From a virus: a DNA stretch of 30,144 nt. Where the stretch lies: the IMG/VR virus record IMGVR_UViG_3300032006_000053, positions 1 to 30,144 of that record; one strand, given 5' to 3'. Below the pieces are notes generated by a model. It was not told the DNA's origin. It saw nothing but the letters and a program-made list of their open reading frames with translations, and did no database searches. Numbering within the stretch: position 1 is the first letter of the stretch; each line of letters begins with the position of its first letter. The position numbers and the translations under genes are program-made. Positions 22,431-29,995 of this stretch are shown here, in pieces.

Positions 22431-23932
22431 TTACTGTAGGAAAATTAAATGAAACTTTTTTACAAGTGTCTTGTGAAAGGCATATTGCATATGAATTGAA
22501 TGAATATTTTTCATTTAAAGTTCCTAACTTTCAATTTCATCCAAAATTTAGAGCAAAAATATGGGATGGAAAAATACGTTTATTCAATATACAAACAGGT
22601 CAAATGTATCTTGGATTATATCCTTATTTAAAAGAATGGGCAATTAAACATTCCTACAAATTACAATCCGACATAGTAGAAGTAACAAGTAATAATACTG
22701 ATTATGATAGTTGTTACAAATATATGCTTGATTTAAAACCCATGGCAAAAGGTGAAAACATATCTGCCAGAACATATCAAATTGAATCTTTTGGTCATTG
22801 TGTTAGACAAGAAAGAGCATTATTACTTTCTCCAACTTCATCAGGAAAAAGTTTAGTTATCTATTCTTTAATAAGATGGCATCAGGAATTTTTAGATAAT
22901 GATAAAATTCTTATCTTAGTTCCTACTACTAATCTAGTTACACAAATGTATAATGACTTTAAGGATTATTCTACAAAAACAAAATGGAATGTAGAAGATA
23001 ATTGTCATATAATTTATTCAGGAAAAGAAAAAGATTCTGATAAACAGATATATATTAGTACATGGCAATCTTTGTTTCGTTTAGGCGCACAATATTTTAA
23101 GAAATTTGGTATGGTTGTTGGTGATGAAGCACACCTTTGTAATGCCCAGAGTCTTAAAGGTATTCTGGAAAAAATGACTAATTGTAGGTATCGTTTTGGA
23201 ACTACAGGAACTATTACTGATTCCAAGACGCATAAATTAGTGCTAGAGGGGTTATTTGGTAAAACATATCAAGCAGTAACTTCTAAAGAATTAATGGAAG
23301 ATAAACATATATCTGATTTAAAAATTGAGTGTTTATTATTAAAATATAATGATGAAGAAAGTAAGGCATTAAAGAACGCAACATATAAAGAAGAAATAGA
23401 TTTTATAGTTTCCAGTAAGAAAAGAAATGAGTTTATTGCAGACCTGGCATTAGCAAGAAAAGGTAATATTTTAATTCTATTTAATTATGTAGAAAAACAT
23501 GGTAAAGTTTTAGAAAATATAATTAAACATAAATTGCAATTAAATATTGCTTTAGCTAATCACGAAGATAGAAATGTATTTTTTATTGCAGGTGAAACGT
23601 CTGTTGAAGATAGAGAGAACATAAGACGGATGGCAGAAGTTGAAAATTCTATTATAGTTGCATCATCTGGTGTTTTATCTACTGGTGTTAATATTAGAAA
23701 CTTACAATCATTAATATTTGCACATCCGTATAAAGGTAAGATCAGAAATCTTCAATCTATTGGTAGAGTTTTACGATTAGATGATAAAGACAACAAGGCT
23801 ATCTTGTTTGATTTGGTTGATGATTTATCATGGAAGAAGCATCAAAATTATGGTATTAAACATTGGAAGGAAAGGGTTAAAACATATACTAGTGAGCAGT
23901 TTGATTATAATTTCAGAGAAATAACTTTATAG
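22427..23932 (+). CDS. uvsW: UvsW helicase (superfamily 2)
   Basis: A 501-residue ATP-dependent RNA-DNA and branched-DNA helicase that in T4 unwinds R-loops, ends origin-dependent initiation and processes recombination intermediates. The N-terminal domain (residues 1-95) is the UvsW-specific substrate-recognition part. Helicase motifs: Q-like RTYQIE (115-120), Walker A SPTSSGKS (135-142), motif Ia LVPTTNL (164-170), DEAH (233-236), motif III GTTGT (255-259), and motif VI SIGRVLRLDD near residue 444. The T4 protein is slightly over 500 aa. Start overlaps uvsY by 4 nt. All motifs are intact. Confidence 0.95.
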   Translation: MITVGKLNETFLQVSCERHIAYELNEYFSFKVPNFQFHPKFRAKIWDGKIRLFNIQTGQMYLGLYPYLKEWAIKHSYKLQSDIVEVTSNNTDYDSCYKYMLDLKPMAKGENISARTYQIESFGHCVRQERALLLSPTSSGKSLVIYSLIRWHQEFLDNDKILILVPTTNLVTQMYNDFKDYSTKTKWNVEDNCHIIYSGKEKDSDKQIYISTWQSLFRLGAQYFKKFGMVVGDEAHLCNAQSLKGILEKMTNCRYRFGTTGTITDSKTHKLVLEGLFGKTYQAVTSKELMEDKHISDLKIECLLLKYNDEESKALKNATYKEEIDFIVSSKKRNEFIADLALARKGNILILFNYVEKHGKVLENIIKHKLQLNIALANHEDRNVFFIAGETSVEDRENIRRMAEVENSIIVASSGVLSTGVNIRNLQSLIFAHPYKGKIRNLQSIGRVLRLDDKDNKAILFDLVDDLSWKKHQNYGIKHWKERVKTYTSEQFDYNFREITL

Positions 23933-23944
23933 AAGGATAATTAG

Positions 23945-24115
23945 ATGGGAAAAACATATAGAAACATTATTAAAAATAAGTTTGAAAAGAAAAAATTTAA
24001 TAACCTTAAAAAGAAACAAAAACAAAATTTTGTAGAGGGTGAAGAAGATGAATTTATATTGGACGAGCTCGAAGAAGTGCGAGAGGTGCAAGAAGAAAAC
24101 GAAACACGAAAATAG
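23945..24115 (+). CDS. 56-aa basic/acidic small protein (overlaps next gene)
   Basis: A short reading frame starting at ATG 23945, 12 nt after uvsW, preceded by AGAAGGATAA. The first 27 residues are strongly basic (KTYRNIIKNKFEKKKFNNLKKKQKQ) and the last 25 strongly acidic (EGEEDEFILDELEEVREVQEENE). No family is recognised. It overlaps the zinc-ribbon gene that begins at 24048 by 68 nt in another frame. The good RBS and tight spacing suggest it is expressed, and the bipolar charge would suit nucleic-acid or protein binding. It could instead be noise, as a 56-codon frame in AT-rich DNA is not strong evidence. Confidence 0.5.
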   Translation: MGKTYRNIIKNKFEKKKFNNLKKKQKQNFVEGEEDEFILDELEEVREVQEENETRK

Positions 24116-24239
24116 GTCTGAAGGTTTTGCAGGAACGACTTATTATGAAGATTGGGTTTGTGTTAAGTGTGGAAGTTATAATTTAATTCCGAAAAAAGGT
24201 GAACCAAAATTTGTTACAGAATTTTGTATTAACGTATAG
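24048..24239 (+). CDS. Small zinc-ribbon protein
   Basis: A 63-residue protein with two CxxC pairs (C11-C14 in KKCERCKKK and C38-C41 in WVCVKCGSY), a typical zinc-ribbon layout, and aromatic residues between them (TTYYEDW). ATG 24048 is chosen because AGAGGG lies 8 nt upstream; GTG at 24039 would add three residues. It overlaps the preceding 56-aa frame. Similar ribbons bind nucleic acid or RNA polymerase, and the location between uvsW and dut/gp55 would suit that, but the sequence gives no specific partner. Confidence 0.65.
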   Translation: MNLYWTSSKKCERCKKKTKHENRSEGFAGTTYYEDWVCVKCGSYNLIPKKGEPKFVTEFCINV

Positions 24240-24247
24240 GGGATAAA

Positions 24248-24700
24248 ATGATTGATTTAAAGTTATATCCTACATTGAAAGTTAAAATTATTAATAAGAG
24301 TGATAATCCATTACCAAGTTATGCAAAGAAAGGTGATGCTGGTATGGATTTGCAAGCAAGTGAAGATGTTTGGATAAGACCATTTAATAAAGCAATTATT
24401 CCTACTGGAATTTATTTAGAGATACCAGATGGTTATGAATGTCAAATTAGATCAAGGTCTGGTTTGGCAGCTAAACATGGTCTTAATGTTATGAACTCAC
24501 CTGGCACTATTGATTCGGGTTATCGTGGTGAGATTAAAGTAATATTACATAATCATCATTTTCAATCTTATGATGTGAAAAAAGGTGATAGAGTTGCACA
24601 AATGGTTTTTGCACCAGTAACGATTGCGGAGTTTGTTAATGTTGAAGAATTAACTAATAGTGAACGTGGTGAAGGTGGACTAGGGAGCACAGGAACATGA
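24248..24700 (+). CDS. dut: Trimeric dUTP pyrophosphatase
   Basis: A 150-residue homotrimeric dUTPase that hydrolyses dUTP to dUMP and pyrophosphate, limiting uracil in DNA and feeding thymidylate synthesis. All five motifs are present: AGMDLQA (31-37), RSRSGLA (68-74), GTIDSGYRGE (86-95, with catalytic-water D89 and base-stacking Y92), GDRVAQMV (113-120) and RGEGGLGSTG (140-149). This is the all-beta type, not the all-alpha dCTPase/dUTPase gp56 of T4. It starts after GGGGATAAA, 8 nt after the zinc-ribbon gene, and overlaps gp55 by 4 nt (ATGA). Confidence 0.95.
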   Translation: MIDLKLYPTLKVKIINKSDNPLPSYAKKGDAGMDLQASEDVWIRPFNKAIIPTGIYLEIPDGYECQIRSRSGLAAKHGLNVMNSPGTIDSGYRGEIKVILHNHHFQSYDVKKGDRVAQMVFAPVTIAEFVNVEELTNSERGEGGLGSTGT

Positions 24701-25227
24701 CAGAAAAAAAAGACAAGTCAAAACATTATGTAGATAATGATAAGTTTTTTGTTGAAATGAAAAAATGGAAGCAGAGAGTTCTTGACAATCGTGAAGTTGA
24801 AGAAGATGATCCCCCAACAACTGAATACATGGGTGAGTGTTTTCTAAAGATATGTGAACATCTTGTCATGCGTCCTAATTTTATAAATTATACATTTCGA
24901 GATGATTTGATTTCTGACGGTATTGAGAATTGTTTGTTATACGCCCATAATTTCAATCCAGAAAAATCGAAGAATCCTTTTTCATATTTTACACAAATTA
25001 TTCATCATGCTTATGTTAGGAGGATTGTTAAAGAGAGAAAATTGATGCACATTAAATACCTTCTTGTTGAACGGGAAGGTATATTAAATGAAATAAGTCC
25101 TGATGGCGAGGATAATAAAAAAATGACAAAAGATTGGGTTGATTATTTACGAACCCATGAAAAGTATGCTGTAAATCCGAGTAAAAAGAAGAAAAATAAG
25201 TCTAATTTGGAATTATGTTTTAAATAA
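24697..25227 (+). CDS. 55: Late transcription sigma factor gp55
   Basis: A 176-residue sigma-family protein (T4 gp55: 185 aa) that directs RNA polymerase to the TATAAATA late promoter. The core is LKICEHLVMRPNFINYTFRDDLISDGIENCLLYAHNFNPEKSKNPFSYFTQIIHHAYVRRIVKERK, equivalent to sigma region 2; the RDDLISDGIENC and NPFSYF...AYVRRI segments are highly conserved in gp55. No region 4 is present, as in T4, since gp33 supplies the second contact. The end is basic (SKKKKNKSN). The gene overlaps dut by 4 nt. The exact TATAAATA octamers in the window fit its presence. Confidence 0.93.
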   Translation: MTEKKDKSKHYVDNDKFFVEMKKWKQRVLDNREVEEDDPPTTEYMGECFLKICEHLVMRPNFINYTFRDDLISDGIENCLLYAHNFNPEKSKNPFSYFTQIIHHAYVRRIVKERKLMHIKYLLVEREGILNEISPDGEDNKKMTKDWVDYLRTHEKYAVNPSKKKKNKSNLELCFK

Positions 25228-25235
25228 TATTATTC

Positions 25236-25265
25236 CTTACATTTTTATAAAACTTGTAGTATAAT
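25236..25265 (+). promoter_or_regulatory. Sigma70-type promoter for the gp47-gp46 operon
   Basis: CTTACA (25236-25241) and a perfect TATAAT (25260-25265), spacer 18 nt. The preceding CC is 25 nt from the -10, as at 21337 and 21958. It lies between gp55 and the zinc-ribbon gene at 25284. Confidence 0.65.
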
Positions 25266-25283
25266 GTTTTCTTGGAGCATTAA

Positions 25284-25511
25284 ATGGATTACCATGTTAT
25301 GTGGTTTGAAGTATGTCCTAATTGTAAGCCTAGAAATTCTGGATTTACAGTAGAGAACAAATTAGATGGTACTGTAGTTCAAAAATTTGAATGTGCAGAA
25401 TGTAATCATACATGGGAAAGGAAATATGAAAGTAGCATTAATAACGGATCAGCATTTTGGGGGAAAGCAAGACAGCTTGAACTTTTTGAATCATATAAAG
25501 AAATTTTATGA
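25284..25511 (+). CDS. Small zinc-ribbon protein overlapping gp47
   Basis: A 75-residue frame that begins 19 nt after a good promoter -10, with TTGGAG 8 nt before the ATG. It has CPNC (11-14) and CAEC (36-39) pairs flanking a short beta turn (GFTVENKLDGTVVQKFE) and ends with NHTWERKYE, features of RNA-polymerase or TFIIS-type ribbons. Its last 86 nt overlap the start of gp47 in another frame. The ribbon itself is complete before the overlap, so the C-terminal 28 residues may be unconstrained. Real from promoter, RBS and Cys pattern; role unknown. Confidence 0.65.
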   Translation: MDYHVMWFEVCPNCKPRNSGFTVENKLDGTVVQKFECAECNHTWERKYESSINNGSAFWGKARQLELFESYKEIL

Positions 25512-26496
25512 AGAACAATTTTTTCCATATCTTTCTGAAAATAATATTCATACTGTTATTGATCTTGGCGATACTTTTGATCGTAGAAAATTTGTTAATT
25601 TTAATATCTTAAATGAAGTAAGACAATTTTATTTTGATGTATTTTATGAACTTGGTATTAAATTACATTCTATTGTAGGTAATCATTCTACATATTATAG
25701 AAATACAAACTTTGTTAATAGTTCTGAATTGCTTTATGGACATTATCCTAATATTGAAGTATATCCAGAAGTTTCAACAATATCTATTGATGGTACATTG
25801 ATTGATTTAATTCCGTGGATTAATTCAGAGAATTATGATAGAACCATTGACTTTATTAAAAGATCACCATCGCATGTTGCTTTCGGTCATTTAGAAGTTG
25901 CTGGATTCGCAATGTATAAAGGATATAATGCAGAGGATGGTATTGCAAAAGATATATTTAAAGGATATGAAATAGTATGTTCTGGTCATTATCATCATAA
26001 GTCAAGTAAAGATAATATTCATTATCTTGGTGCTCCATACGAAATTACATGGAATGATTATGACGATCCTAGAGGGTTTCATGTATTCGATACAGAAACT
26101 AGAGAAATAGAGTTTATTCGTAACAGATTTAGATTGTTTGAAAAGATTTATTATGATGATAAAAACGTAGATTATGCAGAGGTTGATACTAATTATTATA
26201 AGAATAAGATTGTAAAACTTATTGTAGAAAAGAAAAACAATACAGATAAATATGAAACTTTTGTAGATAGATTATACAATTCAGATTTAGCCGATCTTAC
26301 TATATTAGAAGATTTATCAGAATATAGTGCAAGATATAATGAAGATGAAAATGAAGATGTTGAAATTGGAAACACATCAGATTTTTTAGAAGAATATGTA
26401 GATCATATGTCGGATAGTGGGAAGGAGGATGAAAAGGTTAAACTTAAAAAGTTATTAAAAGTGATATATGATGAAGCTCTTAACATGGATGAATAA
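25426..26496 (+). CDS. 47: Recombination nuclease subunit gp47 (SbcD/Mre11-like)
   Basis: A 356-residue metallophosphoesterase (T4 gp47: 339 aa) that with gp46 resects DNA ends for recombination-dependent replication. Motifs: DQH (D8, H10), LGDTFDRR (D49), GNHS (N86, H87), FGHLE and SGHYHHK, the full two-metal site. ATG 25426 is chosen because the protein then begins MKVALITDQH, as usual for the family, with AAAGGAAAT just upstream; an upstream frame start at 25387 would add 13 unrelated residues. The C-terminal 60 residues are acidic (NEDENEDVEIG). It overlaps the zinc-ribbon gene by 86 nt, and overlaps gp46 by one base (TAATG). Confidence 0.94.
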   Translation: MKVALITDQHFGGKQDSLNFLNHIKKFYEEQFFPYLSENNIHTVIDLGDTFDRRKFVNFNILNEVRQFYFDVFYELGIKLHSIVGNHSTYYRNTNFVNSSELLYGHYPNIEVYPEVSTISIDGTLIDLIPWINSENYDRTIDFIKRSPSHVAFGHLEVAGFAMYKGYNAEDGIAKDIFKGYEIVCSGHYHHKSSKDNIHYLGAPYEITWNDYDDPRGFHVFDTETREIEFIRNRFRLFEKIYYDDKNVDYAEVDTNYYKNKIVKLIVEKKNNTDKYETFVDRLYNSDLADLTILEDLSEYSARYNEDENEDVEIGNTSDFLEEYVDHMSDSGKEDEKVKLKKLLKVIYDEALNMDE

Positions 26497-28196
26497 TGAT
26501 TAGATTAAAAGTTGTAAGATGGAAAAATTTTCTTTCTACGGGAAATCAGTTTTTAGAAGTAAAATTAGATAAAGAACCAATGACATTGATTGTTGGTAAG
26601 AATGGTGCTGGTAAATCAACATTGATTGATGCTATCACCTTTTCTTTGTTTGGGAAACCTTTTAAAAGAATTAATAAAGGGCAGTTGGTAAATACTGTCA
26701 ATGAGAAAAATCTCTTAACAGAGGTGGAATTTTCTTTAGGTAAAAGTGAATGGAAAGTAAGGCGAGGAATTAAACCTGCTGTTTTTGAAATATATAATAA
26801 TGGAAAAATAATTAATCAGGATGCAAAGAGTACAGATTATCAAAAGTATCTTGAAGATAAAATTTTAAAATTAAATTTTAAATCATTTACTCAAATTGTT
26901 GTATTAGGTTCAGCATCATTTGTTCCTTTTATGCAACTATCAGCAAATGATCGTAGAGTTATTATTGAAGATATATTAGATATTGGTATATTTTCTATTA
27001 TGAAGAATTTACTCAAGGATCGTTTTTCTGTTTTAAAAGAAGAATTGGATGAACTTGAATATGAAATTAAATTGCTTCAGGAGAAAATTAAATTACAAGA
27101 AAAACACTCGAAGGAATTAGAAGAGGAAACGAAGCAAAAACGTAAGACAAGTTTAGACAAAATAAAAGAAACAGAACAAGAGATAGTAAAATTAAATAAA
27201 GAGATAGAAGAGCATCAAGTAAGAGTAAAAGATATTTTAGATTCTATTCAAGATAGATCCTCTATTGATAAACAACATTCGGAATTAGATAAGTATCGTT
27301 CACAAATTAAAAAGAATTTAAAGAAACTTAATAAGGATAAAAAGTTTTTTGAGAATAATGAAAATTGTCCGACTTGTGAACAAGATATTGATGAAACATT
27401 TAAAAAAAGAAAACTTATTGATGTTTCTGATGATATTGAAGAAATGGATGATGGCTTAGAAAAGATAGATGTTGAATTAGATAAAGTATATGAAAGAATA
27501 AAAGAAATATCTGACTTTACTCAAGAAATACAAACGGAAGAATCACAGGTAGTTCAAAAGACAAGTAATATACAGGCTCATAATAATTTTATTAAACATT
27601 TAAAAGAAGATATTGAAGCTACGATTGAAGATATTGATATAGATAAAGAAAATTTGTTAAATAGAGAACTGGAAGAAACCAAAACAACTAGAACACAATA
27701 TATGGAGCAGAAAAGATATTATAATATTCTTGCTACTATATTAAATGATAAAGGGATTAAAACTAGGATTATAAAAAAATATTTACCAGTTATTAATAAT
27801 CATGTAAATATGTATTTAAAAGATATGGATTTCTTTGTGAATTTTCAGTTGGATGAAAATTTCAACGAAACTATTAAGAGCAGACATAGGGACGATTTTT
27901 CATATTATTCTTTTTCTGAAGGAGAGAAAAAGAGAATTGATATTGCATTGTTGTTGACTTGGAGGCATATTGCTTCAATGCGTAATTCAGTTAATGTAAA
28001 TCTTTTAATATTAGATGAAGTATTTGATGCAAGTTTAGATCAGGCTGGTGTTGATGATTTAATGAAATTATTTAATATATTGAATAAAACAAATTTATTT
28101 ATTATTTCACATAAACTGGATGTATTGGATGATAAATTTCCTGCAAAGATTACAGTTGAAAAATATAAAAATTTTACTACTATGGAATACAGATGA
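26496..28196 (+). CDS. 46: Recombination nuclease ATPase gp46 (SbcC/Rad50-like)
   Basis: A 566-residue SMC-like ATPase (T4 gp46: 560 aa) forming the end-processing complex with gp47. Walker A GKNGAGKS (34-41), Q-loop region TQIVVLGS (132-139), long coiled coils of about 180-290 and 300-420 flanking a zinc hook CPTC (291-294), ABC signature FSEGEKKR (473-480), Walker B LLILDEVFD (503-511), H-loop ISHKLD (537-542). All elements for nucleotide-driven dimerisation are intact. The start overlaps the gp47 stop by one base, and the stop overlaps the next start (ATGA). Confidence 0.96.
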   Translation: MIRLKVVRWKNFLSTGNQFLEVKLDKEPMTLIVGKNGAGKSTLIDAITFSLFGKPFKRINKGQLVNTVNEKNLLTEVEFSLGKSEWKVRRGIKPAVFEIYNNGKIINQDAKSTDYQKYLEDKILKLNFKSFTQIVVLGSASFVPFMQLSANDRRVIIEDILDIGIFSIMKNLLKDRFSVLKEELDELEYEIKLLQEKIKLQEKHSKELEEETKQKRKTSLDKIKETEQEIVKLNKEIEEHQVRVKDILDSIQDRSSIDKQHSELDKYRSQIKKNLKKLNKDKKFFENNENCPTCEQDIDETFKKRKLIDVSDDIEEMDDGLEKIDVELDKVYERIKEISDFTQEIQTEESQVVQKTSNIQAHNNFIKHLKEDIEATIEDIDIDKENLLNRELEETKTTRTQYMEQKRYYNILATILNDKGIKTRIIKKYLPVINNHVNMYLKDMDFFVNFQLDENFNETIKSRHRDDFSYYSFSEGEKKRIDIALLLTWRHIASMRNSVNVNLLILDEVFDASLDQAGVDDLMKLFNILNKTNLFIISHKLDVLDDKFPAKITVEKYKNFTTMEYR

Positions 28197-28375
28197 AAAT
28201 ATTTATTATGATGTGGATAATATACTTACATGATTTATCTAGTGAGAAAATAATTTATGATGGTAGTTTGCATGATTGTTTACATGAAGCCCTCTCTTTT
28301 AATTTTAAAAATGAAAATAAAGCATATGCAGGATGTTATGCTGAAGTTAAACAGCCAAATTATTTAGAGGAATGA
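28193..28375 (+). CDS. 60-aa unknown protein in the gp46 operon
   Basis: A small protein translated by coupling to gp46 (ATGA overlap). The start (MKIFIMMWIIYLHD) is hydrophobic, then SEKIIYDGSLHDCLHEALSFNFKN, a polar region with Cys and His. It could be a short soluble protein with a beta-alpha-beta start or a membrane-associated peptide; the hydrophobic run of about 11 residues is too short for a certain TM helix. No family recognised. The tight position between gp46 and an FmdB-like ribbon supports expression. Confidence 0.6.
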   Translation: MKIFIMMWIIYLHDLSSEKIIYDGSLHDCLHEALSFNFKNENKAYAGCYAEVKQPNYLEE

Positions 28376-28376
28376 A

Positions 28377-28589
28377 ATGCCGTTATATAGTTATTATTGT
28401 GAAAAATGTAACGAGGTTTATGAAAATCTTAGAAGTATTAAACAAAGAGATATAAAATTAACCTGTCCTATTTGTAATGAAAATTGTGATCGTATTTTGG
28501 ATTTATCGGATTTTCATTTAAAGGGTGGTGGGTGGTTTAAAGATGGTTATGGAAATCAAAAACCAAAACCAAAAGGAGAAGAAAAATGA
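28377..28589 (+). CDS. FmdB-like zinc-ribbon protein
   Basis: A 70-residue protein with the FmdB-type start MPLYSYYCEKCNEVYE, then a second CPIC pair (CPICNENC) and a C-terminal GGGWFKDGYGN, the arrangement of FmdB/CxxC-type regulatory zinc ribbons. Cys residues at 8, 11, 30 and 33 would bind zinc. AGAGGAA precedes the ATG. It overlaps the proline dehydrogenase start by 4 nt (ATGA), so the two are translated together. The biological role of the family is unclear (putative regulatory proteins); here it may act on transcription or host enzymes, which is inference. Confidence 0.75.
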   Translation: MPLYSYYCEKCNEVYENLRSIKQRDIKLTCPICNENCDRILDLSDFHLKGGGWFKDGYGNQKPKPKGEEK

Positions 28590-29497
28590 AATGGCTATTT
28601 CCGTTAGCCAAACGGTTTATTGCTGGACATGATTTTGATTCTGCAAAACCAGTTATAGATAAACTTATTAAAGATGGTTATAGAGTTTCAATAGATTATC
28701 TTGGTGAATTGAGTAAGACGGCTAATGATTGTGAGGTTGCATATGCCCAGTATTCAAAAATAATAGCATACTATCAATATTTGCAACATTATAAAAATAA
28801 TGATTTTGGAATAGATATATCAGTTAAACCATCACAATTAGGTTTAAAACTTGATAAGAGTCGTTGCTATGAATATATGCACTCATTAGTTGCACAGGCA
28901 AGAACATATGGAATGACTGTTAGATTGGATATGGAAGATGATTCTTTGGTTGAGGATACTGTTGATTTATGTTTGCATTTGAAAAAAGAACATCCTAACA
29001 TAGGTGTTGCTCTTCAAACAAATATGTATCGTACAAAAGAAGATTTACAAACATTGATGAATAATAATATATCTATTCGTTTAGTCAAAGGTGCATATAA
29101 AGGTAATAATAAAATTGCATATCAGAATAAGAAACAAATAAAAGATTTATTTTTAAAACAATCTTTAATGATGCTTTCTGAAAGATGCCGTTCATATTAT
29201 TTTTTAAAAGATAAAGGATCACCAATTCATGCAATAGGTACACATGATCTTGAATTAATTAAAAGTATCAATGGTTATTTAAAAACTATTAAAATTGAAA
29301 AGAGTGATTTTGATTTTGAGTTGTTATATGGAATTAGACGAGATTTAAGTAAAGAATTAAAAGATAAAGGTCATAGAGTTCGGTTATATGTGCCGTTCGG
29401 AACGGAGTGGTTGCCCTATACTTTAAGAAGATTAAAAGAAATTAAGAACTTGAAATTCGTTGTTTTTAATATAGTTAGAGAGATTTTTCGATTTTGA
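28586..29497 (+). CDS. Proline dehydrogenase (PRODH), phage-borne metabolic gene
   Basis: A 303-residue FAD-dependent enzyme oxidising proline to pyrroline-5-carboxylate and passing electrons to quinone. The length matches bacterial monofunctional PRODH (about 305). Motifs in order: GYRVSIDYLGE (31-41), ISVKPSQLGL (78-87, K81), VRLDMED (112-118), ALQTNMYRTKEDL (142-154), IRLVKGAY (164-171, R165, K168), AIGTHD (216-221, H220), FELLYGIRRDL (244-254) and RVRLYVPFGTEWLPYTLRRLKE (264-285, substrate-carboxylate pair R281/R282). All these (beta/alpha)8-barrel features are present, so activity is plausible. The pyrroline-carboxylate dehydrogenase half of PutA is absent; the host would have to supply it. 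Translation is coupled to the FmdB-like gene. Base composition is like that of the neighbours, so the transfer is not recent. Confidence 0.88.
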   Translation: MKWLFPLAKRFIAGHDFDSAKPVIDKLIKDGYRVSIDYLGELSKTANDCEVAYAQYSKIIAYYQYLQHYKNNDFGIDISVKPSQLGLKLDKSRCYEYMHSLVAQARTYGMTVRLDMEDDSLVEDTVDLCLHLKKEHPNIGVALQTNMYRTKEDLQTLMNNNISIRLVKGAYKGNNKIAYQNKKQIKDLFLKQSLMMLSERCRSYYFLKDKGSPIHAIGTHDLELIKSINGYLKTIKIEKSDFDFELLYGIRRDLSKELKDKGHRVRLYVPFGTEWLPYTLRRLKEIKNLKFVVFNIVREIFRF

Positions 29498-29499
29498 CC

Positions 29500-29538
29500 T
29501 TGACATTTGAAATTTAGATGTTATTTATATAGTATAAC
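29500..29538 (+). promoter_or_regulatory. Possible promoter for hsp20
   Basis: A perfect TTGACA (29500-29505) in CCTTGACAT resembles the other early/middle sites. The -10 is less clear: TTTATA (29524, spacer 18) is the best-spaced option, while TATAGT (29528) and TATAAC (29533) are better -10 matches but too far away. The spacing leaves this assignment uncertain. Confidence 0.4.
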
Positions 29539-29563
29539 AATAATTTTTCAAAGGAGACAAGGC

Positions 29564-29986
29564 ATGAGTTTACTAACAAAGTATAATACAAGTAATATGG
29601 ACATTTTCCCGAATTGGATGAATTTTGATCGTTTTGATAACTTTCTTTTTGATCCTCTGGTAGAAACAGCATTGGAACAACGGCCTAAGAATAAGTATCG
29701 TTGGAGTGAAACAGACGATAACTATAAAGTCGATATTGTTATGCCAGGAATGACAAAGAAAGATATTGAACTTTTATACAAAAATGATACATTGACTATT
29801 AAATGTACCAAAGAAGTATCGGAAAAAGATAAAAGTTTTTTTGGTGTAAAGACTGAACAAGTTTTTAATAATTTTCCAAGACGTATTGATTCAACCAGTA
29901 TCACGGCTGAAATGGTTGATGGTGTTTTAACAGTAGTATTACCAAAGCAGGAGTCTGAGAAGTCTAAATCTATTGATATTAAATAA
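29564..29986 (+). CDS. Small heat-shock protein Hsp20
   Basis: A 140-residue ATP-independent chaperone of the alpha-crystallin family that holds unfolding proteins; common in marine T4-like phages. The alpha-crystallin domain spans about residues 48-135: YRWSETDDNYKVDIVMPGMTKKDIELLYKNDTLTIKC near its start and DGVLTVVLPK near its end (the GVL hallmark). The C-terminal SIDIK carries the I-x-I anchoring motif. ATG 29564 is chosen because AAGGAG lies 7 nt upstream; a longer frame starting at 29507 would run through the promoter region and lacks an RBS. It stands alone between PRODH and talC, 9 nt before the latter. Confidence 0.93.
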   Translation: MSLLTKYNTSNMDIFPNWMNFDRFDNFLFDPLVETALEQRPKNKYRWSETDDNYKVDIVMPGMTKKDIELLYKNDTLTIKCTKEVSEKDKSFFGVKTEQVFNNFPRRIDSTSITAEMVDGVLTVVLPKQESEKSKSIDIK

Positions 29987-29995
29987 GGAGGTCTT

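Noticed and set aside
25387-25425. Longer N-terminus for gp47
   Set aside because: MKVALITDQH is the natural start of the metallophosphoesterase, with a good RBS before ATG 25426.
25284-26496. Programmed frameshift fusing the zinc ribbon to gp47
   Set aside because: gp47 has its own RBS and start, and I saw no convincing slippery site and pseudoknot; simple overlap is enough.
29522-29529. TATTTATA, a minus-strand late octamer reading into PRODH
   Set aside because: Single antisense copy in very AT-rich DNA, no minus-strand genes in the window, likely chance.
29507-29563. Longer N-terminus for Hsp20
   Set aside because: Starts at a non-ATG codon without RBS and passes through promoter-like sequence; ATG 29564 has AAGGAG.
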